NCBI GenBank assembly: GCA_963773835.1
Contig: CAVZCQ010000004.1
Span: 62,001-126,000, forward strand
Source: JOPF136 sp963773835
Lineage (GTDB): Bacteria > Acidobacteriota > Terriglobia > Acidiferrales > UBA7541
Direction of reading: 5' to 3'
DNA: 64,000 nucleotides
Part shown: positions 34,400 to 44,428 of the stretch, piece after piece
Numbering within the stretch: the stretch's first letter is position 1
How the letters are laid out: each line of letters opens with the position of its first letter
Program-made: the position numbers and the translations under genes
Notes under the pieces: model-generated
What the model was told of the DNA's origin: nothing
The model's database searches: none
The model's input: the letters and a program-made list of their open reading frames with translations, nothing else

Positions 34400-35821
34400 A
34401 TGCGAAACGCAGCGCGCCCGGAGTCATCGAAATATTTCTCTCGCCGGCTGATGAGTGATCGACCAATCCTGTCCGAGCCCGTGGTAGTGGCGGAACCTAC
34501 GCCGGGCGCTGCATCCGCTTCTGCGCCGCCGCTGCCTCCCCTGGGTGCATTCCGGGCGCTGCGCCACCGCAATTTCCGGCTGTTTTTCATCGGGCAACTG
34601 ATTTCCCTGATCGGGACGTGGATGCAGTCGGTGGCCCAGGCCTGGCTCGTTTATCGTCTGACGGGCTCGGCTGTGCTCCTCGGCACGGTGGCTTTTGTGA
34701 GTCAGATTCCCGTGTTTTTTCTCGCTACAGTGGGCGGCATTGTGGCGGACCGGCATCCGAAACGCCGGATCGTAGTGGCCAGCCAGGCCGCCTCCATGAT
34801 TCTGGCTTTTCTGCTGGCTGGACTGACGCTTGGCGGAATCGTGCAGGTGTGGGAAATTATCGTGCTCGCGGCTTTACTCGGTGTGGTGAACGCGTTCGAC
34901 ATCCCCGCGCGCCAGGCCTTCTTCGTGGAAATTGTGGGAAGGGAGGATCTCCAGAGCGCCATCGGGCTGAATTCTTCCATCTTCAACGGAGCCAGAATCA
35001 TCGGCCCGACCATCGCCGGAATCCTGGTGGCTACGATTCACGAGGGCTGGTGTTTCTTCATCAACGGGCTGAGCTTCATCGCCGTCATCGTGGCCCTGCT
35101 CATGATGCAGGTTGAAGAACGAAGGAGCGATTCCGGCAGCCGCAAAGCGTGGCAGGAGGCGCTCGAAGGATTTCGCTACGCCCTGGGCTCGCCTACAATC
35201 TCCTCGCTGCTCCTGCTGGTGGGGCTGGTGAGCGTGGTCGGCATTCCGTACACAGTGCTGATGCCGATTTTTGCGGATCGCATCCTGCACGGCGGGGCGC
35301 AGGCGCTCGGCCTGCTGATGGGCGCGACCGGCGTGGGAGCAGTGATGGGCGCGCTGACGCTGGCGATGCGGCGCAGCGTGCTGGGCCTGGGACGCGTGGC
35401 GGCCGTGGCGGCAGGCGGGTTTGGCGTGAGCCTGGTGCTGTTTTCCTTTTCCCACTGGCTGGCGATTTCCATGATTCTGCTGGTCCCCGTCGGCTATTTC
35501 GTGATGTTGCAGATGGCGGCCACGAACACGATGCTCCAGTACATGGCGCCCGACCATCTGCGTGGCCGAGTGGTGGCGCTGTACTCGATGATGTTCATGG
35601 GGATGATGCCGCTGGGCTCGCTGGGCGCGGGCTTAGCGGCCGACCGGCTGGGCGCGCCCCTCACGCTGGCCGCAGGCGGCGCCGCCTGCGTTGCGGGGGC
35701 ATTCGTGTTTGCGCGGCTGCTGCCGGCGATCCGCGCCGACGCGCTGGAGAAGCTGCGCCTCAGCGGCGTCATCGAGCCGGAGGAATTCTCTGCTGGTGAA
35801 GGGAAGGCTGAGGGCAGCTAG
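34400..35821 (+). CDS. MFS transporter (DHA3 / EntS-like)
   Basis: The 473-residue protein has 12 predicted helices: LFFIGQLISLIGTWMQSVAQAWLVYRLTGSAVLLGTVAF, GGIVADRHPKRRIVV, GPTIAGILVATIHEGWCFFINGLSF, ALYSMMFMGMMPLGSLGAGLAADRLG. This is the MFS_3 pattern, usually efflux of siderophores, drugs or metabolites. It follows the catabolic genes on the same strand by 42 bases and may export a by-product or be independent. ATG 34400 is used; an ATG at 34451 would give a more usual N-terminus. Confidence 0.88.
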   Translation: MRNAARPESSKYFSRRLMSDRPILSEPVVVAEPTPGAASASAPPLPPLGAFRALRHRNFRLFFIGQLISLIGTWMQSVAQAWLVYRLTGSAVLLGTVAFVSQIPVFFLATVGGIVADRHPKRRIVVASQAASMILAFLLAGLTLGGIVQVWEIIVLAALLGVVNAFDIPARQAFFVEIVGREDLQSAIGLNSSIFNGARIIGPTIAGILVATIHEGWCFFINGLSFIAVIVALLMMQVEERRSDSGSRKAWQEALEGFRYALGSPTISSLLLLVGLVSVVGIPYTVLMPIFADRILHGGAQALGLLMGATGVGAVMGALTLAMRRSVLGLGRVAAVAAGGFGVSLVLFSFSHWLAISMILLVPVGYFVMLQMAATNTMLQYMAPDHLRGRVVALYSMMFMGMMPLGSLGAGLAADRLGAPLTLAAGGAACVAGAFVFARLLPAIRADALEKLRLSGVIEPEEFSAGEGKAEGS

Positions 35822-35839
35822 TGTGCCGTCCCCAAAACA

Positions 35840-35854
35840 AATGCCAAAGGCATT
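35840..35854. repeat. Small hairpin AATGCC-AAA-GGCATT in the convergent spacer
   Basis: The 188-bp spacer between the MFS gene and the minus-strand TonB receptor holds this fold-back and an AT-richer stretch (35830-35930) unlike the neighbouring DNA. No gene or T-run terminator is visible. Confidence 0.4.
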
Positions 35855-36009
35855 GTGGCTTTAGGGCCAAAAAGTCGCGGTGACGTTGCGGCTTTTATGC
35901 CGGAGCTAAAGCTATGACCCCCTAAAGACAATTGCGGGGTATTTGCAGGACACGATACTCGATCGTCCCGCGTTTGCCCGGATTTGAAATCCGAAGCGGC
36001 CGGCACCGC

Positions 36010-39000
36010 TCAGAAAGTGAAGCGCGCGCCCACCTGGGCAGCAAACGGGATTCCCACCGTCGTGCCGGGGCCGAAGAAGTCGCCCAGCGCCCCCGCGGGA
36101 ACCCGCAACTGGTGGAGGCTGGTGATCGGCTTCGTGACGGTGCAGGCGGAATTGAGGCAGAACGCTGTGGCGTTGGCCAGGTTGTTGACAGGGACGGGCA
36201 GCGCCGCCAGAGTCGGTACAAAGTTGGCGCCCGGATTGTTCCGGTTGAACAGATTGAAAAATTCAATGAAGGGGATCAGCGTCATCCGCTCACGGAAATG
36301 GAACGGCCGCGACACGCGCAGGTCTACCTGGATGTACGGTGTCCCGCGGAAACCATCCAGACGGGTCTGCACGCCATTGACCTTCGCGCGGTCGTCTAGC
36401 GTGTCGCCGAATCCATTCACGTCCACCGGAGTCGTGATTGTGAAGGGACGCGCGCTTTCGAACTGGGAGAGGGTGCTCAGCTCAAAGCCACCCGGCACGC
36501 GGAAGACACCGGCCACCACGGCGCGATGTCGCACGTCCTCTCCCGACGGCCCGTAGTCTCCCGGGCCGAATGGATTGAGGGGATTGCAGACGCCATTGAC
36601 GTAGTCGAACAGCTCGCCGAGCACGCAGCCCCACGTTTCCGCTTTCGAGAGGGTGTAATTGACAATCAGGCGCGCGCGGTTCGAGATATTGCCTTGCAGA
36701 TGGATCATCAGCCCGTTGTAGCTGGACCGGTTATCGCTGCGGAACACGGACAGGGCCGGCACGTTCGCCATCTGGAGCGGGGAATCCTGAGGGTAGAGAG
36801 GCGAGGACAGAGTGACGGTACACGCCGGGCACGCCAACCCGGGAACGTATTCGTAGCGACGGTAGCCGTGGTTCCCTTGCTCGTGCACGTAGTCCGCGCT
36901 CAACACCCAGTCCGCATTGAAGGAATGGGACACACCGGCGCTCACGTGTAGTGCGGAGGGGGTCTTGTAGTGCGGGTCAATCAGCGCTCCCGCGCCACCG
37001 GAGTTGGTTCCGGGAACGCAGCAAGGGTCGCCTACTGCGACGCAAACTCCGGGCGCAGTGTTCACCGCCTGGAATGCAGTGACCCAGCCGTTCTGAGCCA
37101 GGTCGTTGTAGTAGAGGCCGATTCCGGCGCGCAATACGGTACTCGATTGTTTTCCGAGTCCGTAGGCGATGCCCAGCCGCGGGCCCACCGAGCCTCGGTA
37201 GTCGTGCGGCACGCCATTGATCAGCGGAATCTGAAGCGCCTTCAACGTAAGCAGCGCGGGATTTTCCGCCTGGCTTCGATTGGAAGCGTGGAACAGGCCG
37301 AACGTGGTGTCGTAGCGGATCCCGTAATTGATGGTCAGTCGAGGCGCCGCGCGCCACGTGTCCATGCCGTAGAAGCCCAGTCGCTGCACGTTCTGCGAGA
37401 AGCTTCCGTTGCCGGCGGGTGAGGAGGTGCATGTCGATTTGGGGACGAGGCCGCCCGCCGGCGTGCAGGTGAGGTCCACGGAAAACTGTGCAGGATCGGA
37501 CAAGTAGTCGGTGGGATTCATCGAAAACACAGTCAGGTTTTCCGGCGTGGCCGGCAACGCACCGCTCATCACCGGCTCATGGATGAAATCAATCCCGAAA
37601 CGCGGCGCGTGATGGCCGGTGGAGTGGCTCACGTCGTAGCGAACCTGGTATTTCTCCTGATTGCGCAGGATGGGAAACGCGGAGATGGGGGTGACGAATT
37701 GCTGGTCGCCGAACGTTTCGAACCCGGAAATTGTCTGGGAGGTTGAAGTGAAGGGAAAGGCCAGCGCGAAGCCCAGGTCGGAGTTGCGCGTCTGGGTGAG
37801 ATGCAGATAGCTGGCGGCAAAAGTGAACGATCCAAGCCAGTCGGGAGTGAACGTGAACTGCTGCCCCAGGACCAAATTCCAGTAATCGGAGTAAGAAGTC
37901 GCCCCGGTTGAGGGCAGGGCAGCCTGCTGCACCAGGCTGTTCGTGGTGGTGTAGTTGTCGGCAGAAAAGCGAAGGAACCAGAGGGAACGGGAGGATTGGG
38001 CCCAGTCCAGGCGTCCGGTGCCCAGGTTATCCCGGAAATCCACCGGAACATTGTCGGGCACGTTGATGGAAGTGACCCCGGGAACCAGGCCCATGGAGGC
38101 CAACGACGCTAGCGCATTGAACTGCGCCAGGCTCACAGGGCTGTACGCGATGCTGGCATTCTCACGCACGAATTCGTAGGAGGTGAAAAACCACAGCTTG
38201 TCTTTGACAATCGGGCCGCCGAGCGTGCCGATGTAGTTTTGCCGCGAGAAAGGCTGTTTCGGCAGGGGAGTTGGATCTTCAATGGGGAAGCGCGCGTTGA
38301 GGTCCGCGCCACGCTCGTAGAAGGCCGCGTCGCCGTGCCACTCGCCGGTACCGCGCTTCGTGGTAATCACCACGGCGCCGCCCACCGTGCGGCCGACATC
38401 GGCATTTTCCTGCGAAGTCTGAAAGGCGAACTCCTGGACAGCATCGGGGGAGATATTCTGCAGAAACCCGCCGATGTAGTCGTCCGTGTTGTCGCCGCCG
38501 TCCACGGAAAGCACGTTGTTGAGCCCTGAGCTGCCTCCCACGGAAACGGCGGTAATGCGCGCTTTGGTGGGATCGGAGGATTCCACCGGCTCTGTTCCGG
38601 GAACCAGATAGGAAATATCGGCAAAGCTGCGCATGGGCAGCGGCAGCGTTTCCAGGTCGTAACGAGTGACCGCGCCCTCGTGCACCGCCGTCGTCCCGTC
38701 CACGGGTTGCGTGGAGATGGAAGTGGCCTGGCCCCGGACGGTCACGGACTGTTGAACGGCGGCGGGCTTCAGGATCACAGTGATGGCCCGCCCAGAGCTC
38801 ACCACAATGGTGACCTCCGCCCTGGTGTCGGCAAATCCGGCGGCGCGGATGACCACGTGATACACGCCGGGCGAGAGATCTTCCATGTGGAACTCGCCCT
38901 GGCTATCGCTGGTTGTCTTGCGCTCGGCCGATGGCGATTCGACCGGGGATGCGACGATTTGAGCGGCAGCGACGCGTTTCCCAGCCGGGTCTTTGATGGT

Positions 39001-39093
39001 TCCGGAGATGCTTCCCCGGAAAATCTGGGCTCCGGCGGGAAGACAGCAGAAGAGAACAGGAAGCAGGACGGCGCGAAGAATGCGTGCGGTCAA
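36010..39093 (-). CDS. TonB-dependent receptor with carboxypeptidase-regulatory-like domain (Oar-type), 2
   Basis: The 1027-residue outer-membrane receptor has a signal peptide (ILRAVLLPVLFCCLPAGAQ), a regulatory-like domain (GSISGTIKDPAGKRVAAAQ...FHMEDLSPGVYHVVIRAAGF), a plug (YDLETLPLPMRSFADISYLVPG, LNNVLSVDGGDNTDDYIGG, AVQEFAFQTSQENADVGR, GGAVVITTKRGTGEWHG) and a barrel ending in VGARFTF. The start is TTG at 39093 with an excellent GGGAGGAG site, five bases away; the open frame runs 336 codons further but that part is not protein-like. It is divergent from receptor 3. The ligand is unknown. Confidence 0.9.
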   Translation of the reverse strand: MTARILRAVLLPVLFCCLPAGAQIFRGSISGTIKDPAGKRVAAAQIVASPVESPSAERKTTSDSQGEFHMEDLSPGVYHVVIRAAGFADTRAEVTIVVSSGRAITVILKPAAVQQSVTVRGQATSISTQPVDGTTAVHEGAVTRYDLETLPLPMRSFADISYLVPGTEPVESSDPTKARITAVSVGGSSGLNNVLSVDGGDNTDDYIGGFLQNISPDAVQEFAFQTSQENADVGRTVGGAVVITTKRGTGEWHGDAAFYERGADLNARFPIEDPTPLPKQPFSRQNYIGTLGGPIVKDKLWFFTSYEFVRENASIAYSPVSLAQFNALASLASMGLVPGVTSINVPDNVPVDFRDNLGTGRLDWAQSSRSLWFLRFSADNYTTTNSLVQQAALPSTGATSYSDYWNLVLGQQFTFTPDWLGSFTFAASYLHLTQTRNSDLGFALAFPFTSTSQTISGFETFGDQQFVTPISAFPILRNQEKYQVRYDVSHSTGHHAPRFGIDFIHEPVMSGALPATPENLTVFSMNPTDYLSDPAQFSVDLTCTPAGGLVPKSTCTSSPAGNGSFSQNVQRLGFYGMDTWRAAPRLTINYGIRYDTTFGLFHASNRSQAENPALLTLKALQIPLINGVPHDYRGSVGPRLGIAYGLGKQSSTVLRAGIGLYYNDLAQNGWVTAFQAVNTAPGVCVAVGDPCCVPGTNSGGAGALIDPHYKTPSALHVSAGVSHSFNADWVLSADYVHEQGNHGYRRYEYVPGLACPACTVTLSSPLYPQDSPLQMANVPALSVFRSDNRSSYNGLMIHLQGNISNRARLIVNYTLSKAETWGCVLGELFDYVNGVCNPLNPFGPGDYGPSGEDVRHRAVVAGVFRVPGGFELSTLSQFESARPFTITTPVDVNGFGDTLDDRAKVNGVQTRLDGFRGTPYIQVDLRVSRPFHFRERMTLIPFIEFFNLFNRNNPGANFVPTLAALPVPVNNLANATAFCLNSACTVTKPITSLHQLRVPAGALGDFFGPGTTVGIPFAAQVGARFTF

Positions 39094-39262
39094 TCTGTCT
39101 CCTCCCAGGCCTGAATCCACATCCCCCTGATGCCCGCGGCGGAATGGCCAGCTTAGGAGGAGGGGAGAGTTACTACCAGATGTCGTAGTTCGCGGGCGCG
39201 TCACTATTGGAGTTCCGTGCGAACGTGGCGGCGCGCGCGGTAACTCCCTCGAGGGAAAGCGC

Positions 39263-39291
39263 TTGACACGCCTCCGAGGTGTGACGAAACT
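39263..39291 (+). promoter_or_regulatory. Possible promoter of TonB receptor 3
   Basis: Consensus TTGACA (39263-39268) is followed after 17 bases by GAAACT (39286-39291), a weak -10. The 246-bp region between the two divergent receptors (39094-39339) otherwise holds no gene. Confidence 0.4.
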
Positions 39292-39339
39292 CTGAGCAGG
39301 ATGTTTGCGTCTGACGTTCACCAGGGGAGGTCGATTCAG

Positions 39340-42300
39340 ATGAGACACGCCGTGGCGGCTGGGGTTTTGATCGGACTGCTTCTTGTCTTTCTGGCTGGGC
39401 AACCCGCGCCTGCCCAGACGGTCACGGCGTCGCTCAGTGGCCGCGTCGTGGACAGCAATGGCGCCGCCATCCCTTCCGCGTCGGTCACCGCAACGAATAC
39501 GGCCACCGGCTTTGCCCGTTCCACCACGGCTACGGGCGAGGGCGAGTACCTGCTGACCGCGCTGCCCGCCGGCAGCTACAGAGTGAGCGCCGTGGCCAAA
39601 GGGTTCAAGAAGGAAGTGGCCGCGATTACGCTGTTGGTGGGCCAGGCCGCCAGCCTCGATCTGACCCTCGCCGTCGGCGAAACCACAACCCAGGTGACTG
39701 TCCAGGCCACCACGGAGGTCACCGAGCCCACCCGCACGCAAATCAGCACCGTGATCCAGGAGCGGCAGATCGAGAGCCTTCCCGTGAATGGCCGCGAGTT
39801 CATAGACTTTGCCCTGCTCTCGCCCGCCGTACAGATCGGGGATACCACCTCCGGGAGCACCGACGTGATTGTAGAGCCGGTCACCAAACTCTCCTTTGCC
39901 GGCCAGAACATCCACTTCAACTTCATCGCTGTGGACGGCGCCGATGATATTTCCACGGTCTCGGGAATCCAGCGCGGCACGCCGCCGCAGGATTCGGTGC
40001 AGGAATTCCGGGTGATCAACACGAACTACACCGCCGATTTCGGGCGCGCCGTGGGCGGCATCGTGAACATCATCACCAAGAGCGGATCGAACGATTTCCA
40101 CGGCACCGCCTACGAGTATTTCCGCAATAACAAGCTGGACGCGAGAAGCCTCCTAGCGGCGCCGGGACTGAACACGCTGCGGCAGAACCAGTTCGGTGTG
40201 GCGGCCGGCGGGCCGATCAAGAAGGACCGTACCTTCTGGTTTGCCAATTACGAGGGCCAGCGCCACGGCGAGTCGCCCTTCTACAATTCCGTCATTCTGA
40301 ACAACATCGCCGCCATCAACACTGTAAAGACCACCGTGTTTGGCTTGCCGCCGGAGCCCGCTGGTCTGAACGTGCTGCGCACCGCGGACACAAACAACGG
40401 TTTCGCCCGGCTGGATCACAACTTCAACGACCGCGAGACCTTCATGGCTCGTTACTTCGTGAGTCAGGGGACCTTTCTCAATCAATCCCCGCTGAACGAC
40501 GGATTCGATTTGCCCTCCGGCTTCAAGAACAATCGCATCAACGACCAGTCGCTGGTGGGCAGCCTCACGTCCGTCATCACGCCGAACGTGATCAACCAGT
40601 TGCGCGGCCAATTCGCACGGCGCTCCTTCGACTTCAAGACCGCCACCACGCAGCCGCACCTGGAAGTGGCCAACACCTTTGCGGTGGGCGTCAACCGCGG
40701 GAACCCCGATTATTACCTGGAGAAGCGCGGCGAAGTGGATGACGACCTGACCATCAATCTGGGCAGACATACGCTCAGCTTCGGTGGCGATTTCAACTAC
40801 GTGAACTCCAAGGAATCCTTTCCGCTGTTTTATCCCTTTGAGGCCGACTTCGCGAATCTTTGCAGCTTCCTGGGTTCCGCCGTCGCGCCCGCCAACCTGA
40901 ATTGTCCGGCGGGCACAGTGCCCAATCCCTTTGTGATTTTCTTCGAACGCTTTCAGGCTCCGACCTTCACCGAGCCGACGCTGGCTAATTTCGCCCAGAT
41001 CTATGCCGGCGGAGCGATCCCCAACGCCATTCGCAACCAGGCGGAAGGCACCATAAATCACACCTACGAGGGCCTTTACGCGCAGGATAAATGGCGCGTC
41101 TCCAACCGCGTGACCATGAATTACGGGCTGCGCTGGGAATTCGAAACCTGGCCCTCCGCTTTACTGAGCAATCAGTACAACAATTTCGATCCCCGGCTGG
41201 GCATTGCCTATCGCATTGGCGGTGCCTGGAACTTTACCCTTCGTGCCGGCGCCGGGCTGTTCCACGGAATCATTCCCTCGCCGCTCTTGGGGTGCCAAAT
41301 TCCATCCTGCGGCGGGCAGAACGGATACCCCGGGTTTCCGAATCTCGACAGCCAGAACAGCAGAACCGAGCTTTTTGCATTCGCCAGCAGCCCGGCCCTC
41401 ACGAACTTTGCATTGACCCAGCTCTTGACCGCGGGGACGTATCCGGACTCCACCACTGTGTCGCCTTTCGGGATCCCCGGAGTTTGCGTTCCAGTTTCGA
41501 CGTGCGGCTTCTTTGGGCCCTCGACGGTCGTGCGCTTCGATAAAAACCATCGGAACCCGTACGGGATTCAGTCGAGCCTGAGCCTGGACTTCGAGCCGGC
41601 CAAGGACACCGTGGTCAGCGTGAGCTTTCTGCGCGTCAAGGGCGTGCATCTGGGCAGCTTTTACAACATCAACCAACCGCTGCCGAGTGGCCAAGTGGAA
41701 GTCCACGACTCACAGGGAAACATTGGCTGCAAGAACATCTATGACATACCGGGCACCTTTACTTTGACTGGCTCCCCGCAATGCGGGGGCACCTACCCTC
41801 TGCTCCCCACGAGCCCCAACGGCGTAATCCCGGGTACGGCATGCCTCAATCAGGGGCTCCCCTGCCCGCAGAACTACGCGATCTATTTCGAGGCCACTTC
41901 GCGGTGGAATTCGGTGTTCAACGGTCTGCTGGTGAACGTGAATAAGCGCTTCAGCAATCACTTCAGCGCGGAAATCAGCTATACCTTCTCGCACACGATC
42001 GACGACGGCCCGAATCCGAGCTTCGTGCTGATCCCGCAGGACAGCGCCAATTTCAGCGCGGAGAAGGCCAACTCGGCCGATGACGTGCGTCATCGCTTTG
42101 TGGCCAATGGCGTGCTCGCTTCTCCGACCACGGGCAGCATGTGGTGGCGCGACTACCAGTTGAGCACGATTGTCACGCTTCAGTCGCCCGAGTTCTTCAC
42201 GAAATTCGCGGGCTTCGACGCGAATGGCGACATCTTCGGCAACAACGACCGGACGGGACTGGAAGGCCGCAACACCTTCCGAGGGAAGAATATCTATACT

Positions 42301-42570
42301 TTTGATCTCCGCGGCACGCGTTCGTTCACCATCCACGAGAAGCAGACGCTCCAGATCTCCGCTGAGGCCTTCAACCTGTTCAACCATGTGAACATCAAGT
42401 ATTTCAACACCGTTTACGGTTCGGCGGATTTTTGCAATGTCACGCCTCTTCCGCCGACTTGCGCTGGGCAGCAGTTGTTTTTTCAGGGTTCACCGAACCC
42501 CAGCTACGGCACGCCGCGCGCCGTTTTCAATCCGCGGCAGATCCAGCTTGTGCTGCGGTATAGCTGGTAG
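39340..42570 (+). CDS. TonB-dependent receptor with carboxypeptidase-regulatory-like domain (Oar-type), 3
   Basis: The 1076-residue outer-membrane receptor has a signal peptide (VAAGVLIGLLLVFLAGQPAPAQT), a regulatory-like domain (ASLSGRVVDSNGAAIPSASVT...YLLTALPAGSYRVSAVAKGFKK) and a plug (QIESLPVNGREFIDFALLSP, FIAVDGADDIS, SVQEFRVINTNYTADFGRAVGG, IVNIITKSGSNDFHG). The barrel ends in QIQLVLRYSW with a terminal aromatic. ATG 39340 is preceded by AGGGGAGG and gives a clean signal peptide; an ATG 13 codons earlier is less likely. It is paired divergently with receptor 2. Confidence 0.92.
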   Translation: MRHAVAAGVLIGLLLVFLAGQPAPAQTVTASLSGRVVDSNGAAIPSASVTATNTATGFARSTTATGEGEYLLTALPAGSYRVSAVAKGFKKEVAAITLLVGQAASLDLTLAVGETTTQVTVQATTEVTEPTRTQISTVIQERQIESLPVNGREFIDFALLSPAVQIGDTTSGSTDVIVEPVTKLSFAGQNIHFNFIAVDGADDISTVSGIQRGTPPQDSVQEFRVINTNYTADFGRAVGGIVNIITKSGSNDFHGTAYEYFRNNKLDARSLLAAPGLNTLRQNQFGVAAGGPIKKDRTFWFANYEGQRHGESPFYNSVILNNIAAINTVKTTVFGLPPEPAGLNVLRTADTNNGFARLDHNFNDRETFMARYFVSQGTFLNQSPLNDGFDLPSGFKNNRINDQSLVGSLTSVITPNVINQLRGQFARRSFDFKTATTQPHLEVANTFAVGVNRGNPDYYLEKRGEVDDDLTINLGRHTLSFGGDFNYVNSKESFPLFYPFEADFANLCSFLGSAVAPANLNCPAGTVPNPFVIFFERFQAPTFTEPTLANFAQIYAGGAIPNAIRNQAEGTINHTYEGLYAQDKWRVSNRVTMNYGLRWEFETWPSALLSNQYNNFDPRLGIAYRIGGAWNFTLRAGAGLFHGIIPSPLLGCQIPSCGGQNGYPGFPNLDSQNSRTELFAFASSPALTNFALTQLLTAGTYPDSTTVSPFGIPGVCVPVSTCGFFGPSTVVRFDKNHRNPYGIQSSLSLDFEPAKDTVVSVSFLRVKGVHLGSFYNINQPLPSGQVEVHDSQGNIGCKNIYDIPGTFTLTGSPQCGGTYPLLPTSPNGVIPGTACLNQGLPCPQNYAIYFEATSRWNSVFNGLLVNVNKRFSNHFSAEISYTFSHTIDDGPNPSFVLIPQDSANFSAEKANSADDVRHRFVANGVLASPTTGSMWWRDYQLSTIVTLQSPEFFTKFAGFDANGDIFGNNDRTGLEGRNTFRGKNIYTFDLRGTRSFTIHEKQTLQISAEAFNLFNHVNIKYFNTVYGSADFCNVTPLPPTCAGQQLFFQGSPNPSYGTPRAVFNPRQIQLVLRYSW

Positions 42571-42675
42571 CTCGACCCGGAATTGTGCCTCCGGCTTGCG
42601 GGACGGCCGCGCGCGGCGTGACTGCGGTGCCGCGCATTCCCTGGGACCCGCTCCACAGGACGTCCCTTCGGGTCT

Positions 42676-43194
42676 ATGATGTCTCTCCCTCGGATGACAC
42701 GTCCGGCCAGCGCCGAGTATCGCCGCGCCCTGTCGCGATTCGCCACAGGGGTGACCGTGGTTACGGTGGCGCAGAAGAATGGCGGGACGAAGGGAATGAC
42801 AGCAAACGCGTTCACCTCCGTCTCGCTAGATCCCGCTCTCGTTCTGGTATGCGTGGACCTGCGCGCGCGCACCCACGCTTTGCTGAAATCCGCGCGGCGC
42901 TTCGGCGTGAGCGTTCTGGACGAGACGCAGCAGGCCTTTGCAGAGTATTTCGCCCAGGCGCATGCGGACCCCGCCCGAATACCCGCGCTGGGCATCCGCT
43001 TCCGCCACGAAGCGAATGGTGTGCCCTACATCGAGGGCTGCCTGGCCCATCTGGTGTGCCGCCGCGTGGCCGCGCGCCGCGCGGGCGACCACACGATCTT
43101 CATCGGTGAAGTCGAGCATCTTTCCTGCCGCGAAGGACGCCCGCTTCTGTTTTATGGCGGGCGCTACCACTCGCTGCCGAGGGATGCGGGGTAG
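42676..43194 (+). CDS. Flavin reductase (DIM6/NTAB family)
   Basis: The 172-residue FMN-dependent flavin reductase domain protein has YRRALSRFATGVTVVTVA, GMTANAFTSVSLDPALVLVCVDLRARTHALLKSARRFGVSVL, LAHLVCRR and GDHTIFIGEVEHLSCREGRPLLFYGGRYHSL. It would supply reduced flavin to a monooxygenase. The luciferase-like gene 159 bases downstream on the same strand is the obvious partner. ATG 42676 or 42694 are both possible. Confidence 0.9.
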   Translation: MMSLPRMTRPASAEYRRALSRFATGVTVVTVAQKNGGTKGMTANAFTSVSLDPALVLVCVDLRARTHALLKSARRFGVSVLDETQQAFAEYFAQAHADPARIPALGIRFRHEANGVPYIEGCLAHLVCRRVAARRAGDHTIFIGEVEHLSCREGRPLLFYGGRYHSLPRDAG

Positions 43195-43253
43195 GAAGGA
43201 AGTCGGAGCAGGCCGAGGGTGGCGAGACGCGTACGGAGGGTGCCCTTCGGCTC

Positions 43254-43339
43254 GCCCGCCACGGCGGGCAAGCTCCGCTCGCTCCCGCCTTCGCCAAGCC
43301 TTCGGCGGGCAGGCAGGGTAAGCATCCTGGCCGGATGCT
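43254..43339. repeat. Cluster of GC-rich hairpins between flavin reductase and luciferase-like genes
   Basis: GCCCGCC-AC-GGCGGGC (43254-43269), a CCCGCC...GGCGGG fold-back (about 43284-43309) and AGCATCC-TGGCC-GGATGCT (43321-43339) lie in succession just before the AGAGGAG ribosome site of the next gene. They could modulate read-through or be dispersed repeats. Confidence 0.55.
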
Positions 43340-43353
43340 GAGAGGAGACGCGC

Positions 43354-44421
43354 ATGCGCTTCGGCATCTACGCGGAAATGCAGACCGCACCGGGGAAAGA
43401 TCACGCGGAAATGACCTGGGAGATCCTACGGCAGATCGAGCACGCCGACGCGGTGGGATTCGACTGCTACTCCGTGATTGATCATCACTTCTTCCCGAAG
43501 TTTTCCATCTCGGCGAACCCGCTGGCATTGTTCACTGCCGCAGCGCAGCGGACGTCGCGCATCCGGTTCCGCGTGGCCCTGTTCACGCTGCCGCTCGAGA
43601 ACCCGATGCGCTTGGCCGGCTCGATTGCCGAGGCGGACATACTGACGAACGGGAGGCTCGAGTGCGGTCTGGGCCGCGGCCATGCCTGGTTGTATTGGCC
43701 TTCCTCGATGGCGCTCGAGGAAAGCCGGCCGCGCTATGAGGAGTCCATCGAGATTTTGCTGCGGGCGTGGACGCAGGAGCGTTTTTCGTTCGAGGGGAAA
43801 TTCTACCGAGTGAAGGACGTGAGCGTCGTTCCGCGGCCGCTCCAGAAGCCGTATCCGCGGCTGTTCACGGGCGGCACCAGCGACGTCACCTACCAGATGG
43901 CGGGAGAGCGCGGCTGGGGAATCTTCGTGCCGCCATTGCTCCCCTATGGCGTGCTGGAAAAGCCGCTGAATATTTACAAAGACGCGTGCGCGAAGGCCGG
44001 GCACCAGCCCGACATCGTGTACATCCGCCCCGTGTATCTCGACGAGGACGAAAAGCAGGTCCGCAAAGAGGTCGAAGTGGCGCTGCACAACTTCCTGGCG
44101 TTCAATGCCTCGCCGGTGGATTCGCTGCAGGGCGAGGAGCGCAAAGCGGAACTGCGCGCGAAGGGCTATGGGTTCTACGCCAGCGGGGCGCTCGAATCGC
44201 TCACCCAGCTCACTTACGACCAGATTGTGGAGCAGGAGATCGGTTTTATTGGCACTCCGGAGAAGGTGATCCGCCAGATCGAAAACCTCTGCCGGCAGGA
44301 GCGGATCGGGGAGCTGGCTATCGTGTCCAATTTCGGCGGTTTGGATCACTGGAAGACGATCAAAACCCAGCACCTGTTTGCCACGAAGGTGATGCCGCAT
44401 TTCCGCGGCAACAAAACGTAA
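43354..44421 (+). CDS. Luciferase-like (LLM class) flavin-dependent monooxygenase
   Basis: The 355-residue bacterial-luciferase-fold oxidoreductase has ADAVGFDCYSVIDHHFFPKFSISANPLALFTAAAQRTSRIRFRVALFTLPLENPMRLAGSIAEADILTNGRLECGLGRG, GTPEKVIRQIENL and the barrel C-terminus. It probably oxygenates an unknown organic substrate with reduced FMN provided by the upstream flavin reductase. ATG 43354 follows AGAGGAG. The stop is 7 bases before the next gene, so it is likely in an operon with the two membrane genes. Confidence 0.9.
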   Translation: MRFGIYAEMQTAPGKDHAEMTWEILRQIEHADAVGFDCYSVIDHHFFPKFSISANPLALFTAAAQRTSRIRFRVALFTLPLENPMRLAGSIAEADILTNGRLECGLGRGHAWLYWPSSMALEESRPRYEESIEILLRAWTQERFSFEGKFYRVKDVSVVPRPLQKPYPRLFTGGTSDVTYQMAGERGWGIFVPPLLPYGVLEKPLNIYKDACAKAGHQPDIVYIRPVYLDEDEKQVRKEVEVALHNFLAFNASPVDSLQGEERKAELRAKGYGFYASGALESLTQLTYDQIVEQEIGFIGTPEKVIRQIENLCRQERIGELAIVSNFGGLDHWKTIKTQHLFATKVMPHFRGNKT

Positions 44422-44428
44422 ATCGCGG

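Noticed and set aside
43195..43353. Possible small RNA or riboswitch
   Set aside because: The hairpins are GC-rich repeats without a conserved aptamer pattern I can recognise.
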